From assembly GCA_017403955.1 (NCBI GenBank), contig JAFRDH010000019.1:186001-250000 (forward strand): DNA of 64,000 nucleotides. Direction: 5' to 3'. How positions within the stretch are numbered: position 1 is the stretch's first letter; every line of letters begins with the position of its first letter. Positions 62,221-64,000 of this stretch are shown here, piece by piece. Source of the DNA: Mogibacterium sp. (GTDB taxonomy: Bacteria; Bacillota; Clostridia; Peptostreptococcales; Anaerovoracaceae). A program made the position numbers and the translations under genes. The notes beneath the pieces are model-generated. The model saw only the letters and a list, made by a program, of their open reading frames with translations, did no database searches and was not told the origin of the DNA.

Positions 62221-64000
62221 TCATTCGACTGTTACAGATTTTGCCAGATTGCGAGGCTTGTCTACATCAAGTCCTCTTGCGACACTTGTGTAGTATCCGA
62301 GAAGCTGAAGCGGTATGACCGCCAGACTACCGGCAAAATGTTCATCGGTCCTTGGGACATATATCGTGAAATTGACAGAATCTTCCACACTGTAGTTGCC
62401 GTCTGTAGTGACTCCCAGCAGATATGCACCTCTGGCCTTGCACTCGGCCATATTGCTTATAGTCTTCTCGAGAAGTTCCCTCTGAGTCAATACACCTATA
62501 ACAAGTATGCCCTTCTCAATGAGACTTATAGTTCCGTGCTTAAGTTCTCCTGCAGCATATGCTTCGCTGTGGATGTAGCTGATCTCTTTCATCTTGAGAC
62601 TGCCCTCAAGGCTGATCGCATAATCTGCGCCTCTGCCGATATAGAAGATATTCTGGGCATTAGAGAACTTAGACGAGAACCACTGTATGCGTTCCTTGTT
62701 CTCCAGAGCTTTCCCGATCTTGCCCGGGATCGTCTGCAGTTCTTCTATGTAATAGTTATAGTCCTTTTCATCGATCTTACCTTTTGCCTTGGCAAGGGCA
62801 AGCGCGATCGTATACATTGCTGCGAGCTGGGCACTGTATGCCTTGGTCGTAGCGACTGCGATCTCAGGTCCGGCAAGAGTATATAGAACGTTTTCTGCTT
62901 CTCTTGCTATCGTTGAACCGACCACATTGACTATGGCAAGTGTACGGATGCCATGTTCCTTAGCTGCTCTCAGCGCGGCAAGGCTGTCTGCGGTCTCTCC
63001 GGACTGAGATATAATAATTACAAGAGCGTTCTTGTCGAGCAGTATTTTCTTGTATCTGAATTCCGAAGCGATCTCTGCTCTTACAGGTATCTCAGCAAGA
63101 TTTTCAATAGCATATTGCCCGACTACACCTGCATGCCATGCGGATCCGCAGGCAACGATGCGGACTTCGCTGATCCCGGACAATATCTCTTCTGTAAGAC
63201 CCGCTCCGGAAAGATCTATCCGTCCATCCTTAATTATACTGTTTAGAGTATCTCTTACAGCCTGCGGCTGCTCATGGATCTCCTTTATCATGAAATGCTC
63301 ATAGCCGCCTTTCTCAGCAGCCTCCGCATCCCAGGAGATATGAGTCATCTCCATATCCACTTCGTCTCCGTTAAGGTCGAAGAAATGGATCTCGCCCGGC
63401 AGCACCCTTACCGACTGAAGGTTATCTATATAGTAAATATCTCTTGTGTATTTGAGTAGAGCTGGTACATCTGACGCGATGAAGGATTCGCTGTCTTTGA
63501 CACCGATGACCATCGGGCTGTCTTTTCTTGCGGCGTAGATCTCTCCCGGATAGTCTTTGAACATCAGCGCAAGAGCGTATGATCCTCGGACACGTACCAT
63601 CATTCTGTTTATGGCATCGATCGGTCCTATCTTATATTTCTTGTAATAGTAGTCGACAAGCTTGATGACTACTTCTGTATCAGTCGAACTGTAGAAAGAA
63701 TAGCCATTGCCGATCAGCTTGGCTCTCAGTTCTTCGTAGTTCTCTATTATGCCGTTATGAACACCGACTACATCAGATTCGACCGTACCGGAAGCTGTTC
63801 TGCGGGCATTGCCGCTGACATGAGGATGGGCATTTGTCTCTGTCGGCTCTCCGTGAGTTGCCCATCTTGTATGTCCTATACCGCAAGTGCCCGGGAGCAG
63901 AGCTCCTCCGTCAGTCTTGTCGAAAAGGTTCTTCAGCTTGCCTGTCGCCTTTACGACTTCGGCAAGTGACTTATCGTTTCTTACAGCCAGACCTGCCGAG
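62221..64000 (-). CDS. glmS: Glutamine-fructose-6-phosphate aminotransferase (partial, N-terminus outside window)
   Basis: The frame is open from the window edge (first codon at 63999) to the stop at 62221, giving 592 residues; only the first few residues of the roughly 605-610 are missing, including the N-terminal catalytic cysteine. The glutaminase domain shows 'GIGHTRWATHG', 'NAHPH' and 'VHNGIIENY'. The isomerase half has two SIS domains with 'ACGSAWHAGVV', 'SQSGETADSLAAL', and the C-terminal 'LAKSVTVE'. It makes glucosamine-6-phosphate, the first step to cell wall amino sugars. A possible glmS ribozyme or other leader element would be outside the window. Confidence 0.95.
   Translation of the reverse strand, partial: SAGLAVRNDKSLAEVVKATGKLKNLFDKTDGGALLPGTCGIGHTRWATHGEPTETNAHPHVSGNARRTASGTVESDVVGVHNGIIENYEELRAKLIGNGYSFYSSTDTEVVIKLVDYYYKKYKIGPIDAINRMMVRVRGSYALALMFKDYPGEIYAARKDSPMVIGVKDSESFIASDVPALLKYTRDIYYIDNLQSVRVLPGEIHFFDLNGDEVDMEMTHISWDAEAAEKGGYEHFMIKEIHEQPQAVRDTLNSIIKDGRIDLSGAGLTEEILSGISEVRIVACGSAWHAGVVGQYAIENLAEIPVRAEIASEFRYKKILLDKNALVIIISQSGETADSLAALRAAKEHGIRTLAIVNVVGSTIAREAENVLYTLAGPEIAVATTKAYSAQLAAMYTIALALAKAKGKIDEKDYNYYIEELQTIPGKIGKALENKERIQWFSSKFSNAQNIFYIGRGADYAISLEGSLKMKEISYIHSEAYAAGELKHGTISLIEKGILVIGVLTQRELLEKTISNMAECKARGAYLLGVTTDGNYSVEDSVNFTIYVPRTDEHFAGSLAVIPLQLLGYYTSVARGLDVDKPRNLAKSVTVE

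Noticed and set aside
1..64000. tRNA, rRNA or phage attachment sites
   Set aside because: I looked for tRNA-like cloverleaf ends (GTTCRA...CCA) and rRNA signatures in the larger gaps and saw none; a tRNAscan run would settle it.

Overview
The window looks like a chromosomal segment of a mid-GC, strictly or mostly anaerobic Gram-positive-type bacterium, most likely a gut-type clostridial lineage. The reasons are strong AGGAGG-type ribosome sites, an Fnr-like regulator with an N-terminal cysteine cluster, iron-sulfur ene-reductases, selenium/sulfur-carrier genes of the YedE/YedF/DUF3343 kind, and exported proteins with lysine-rich beta C-termini. The genus cannot be named from sequence reading alone. 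No rRNA, tRNA, CRISPR array or intact transposase gene was seen.

Layout. 1-6.6 kb (minus strand): a truncated surface protein (Big_2 repeats plus transglutaminase-type region), a CCG-domain iron-sulfur protein, a small membrane protein, a tandem rhodanese lipoprotein and a surface 5'-nucleotidase. 6.7-8.4 kb: DUF3343, TusA/YedF and YedE, a selenium/sulfur handling set. 8.6-17.7 kb: a minus-strand run of two YhgE/Pip membrane proteins, a small membrane protein, a TetR regulator, a GH36 alpha-galactosidase, an ATC-hydrolase-family protein and ProC. 17.9-32.6 kb: one long branched-chain amino acid operon, ilvB-ilvN-ilvC-ilvD-leuA-leuC-leuD-leuB-(DUF815 ATPase)-ilvA-ilvE-SDR-cupin. It has a clear promoter, an Ile/Leu-rich leader peptide and a complete set of mutually exclusive hairpins, so it should be controlled by ribosome-mediated attenuation. 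32.6-38.8 kb: acyl-CoA synthetase, a branched-chain-type amino acid dehydrogenase, homoserine dehydrogenase, an Fnr-type regulator, and a 34-codon membrane peptide gene that sits behind a perfect FNR box. 39.2-41.2 kb: a C69 peptidase.

41.3-62.1 kb is the most unusual part. Three paralogous ~937-residue enzymes each join an old-yellow-enzyme/TMADH-type iron-sulfur flavoreductase (FMN, 4Fe-4S, FAD/NAD(P)) to a C-terminal acetoacetate-decarboxylase-like domain that keeps the PKK lysine pair. Two are followed by short-chain dehydrogenases (one single, one a head-to-tail double SDR), and two are divergent from PucR-type regulators. The third lies downstream of the second regulator with a 63-residue membrane-anchored peptide. 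A TTGTGCA motif recurs five times around the second regulator and in front of the third enzyme. I infer an inducible pathway that reduces and perhaps decarboxylates or retro-aldol-cleaves an unsaturated keto compound; the substrate is unknown.

Between these clusters lie a decayed SpoIIE-type phosphatase gene, two small unknown genes, dinB, a GH13 lipoprotein, and an apparent insertion-sequence relic with compound inverted repeats. The window ends inside glmS.
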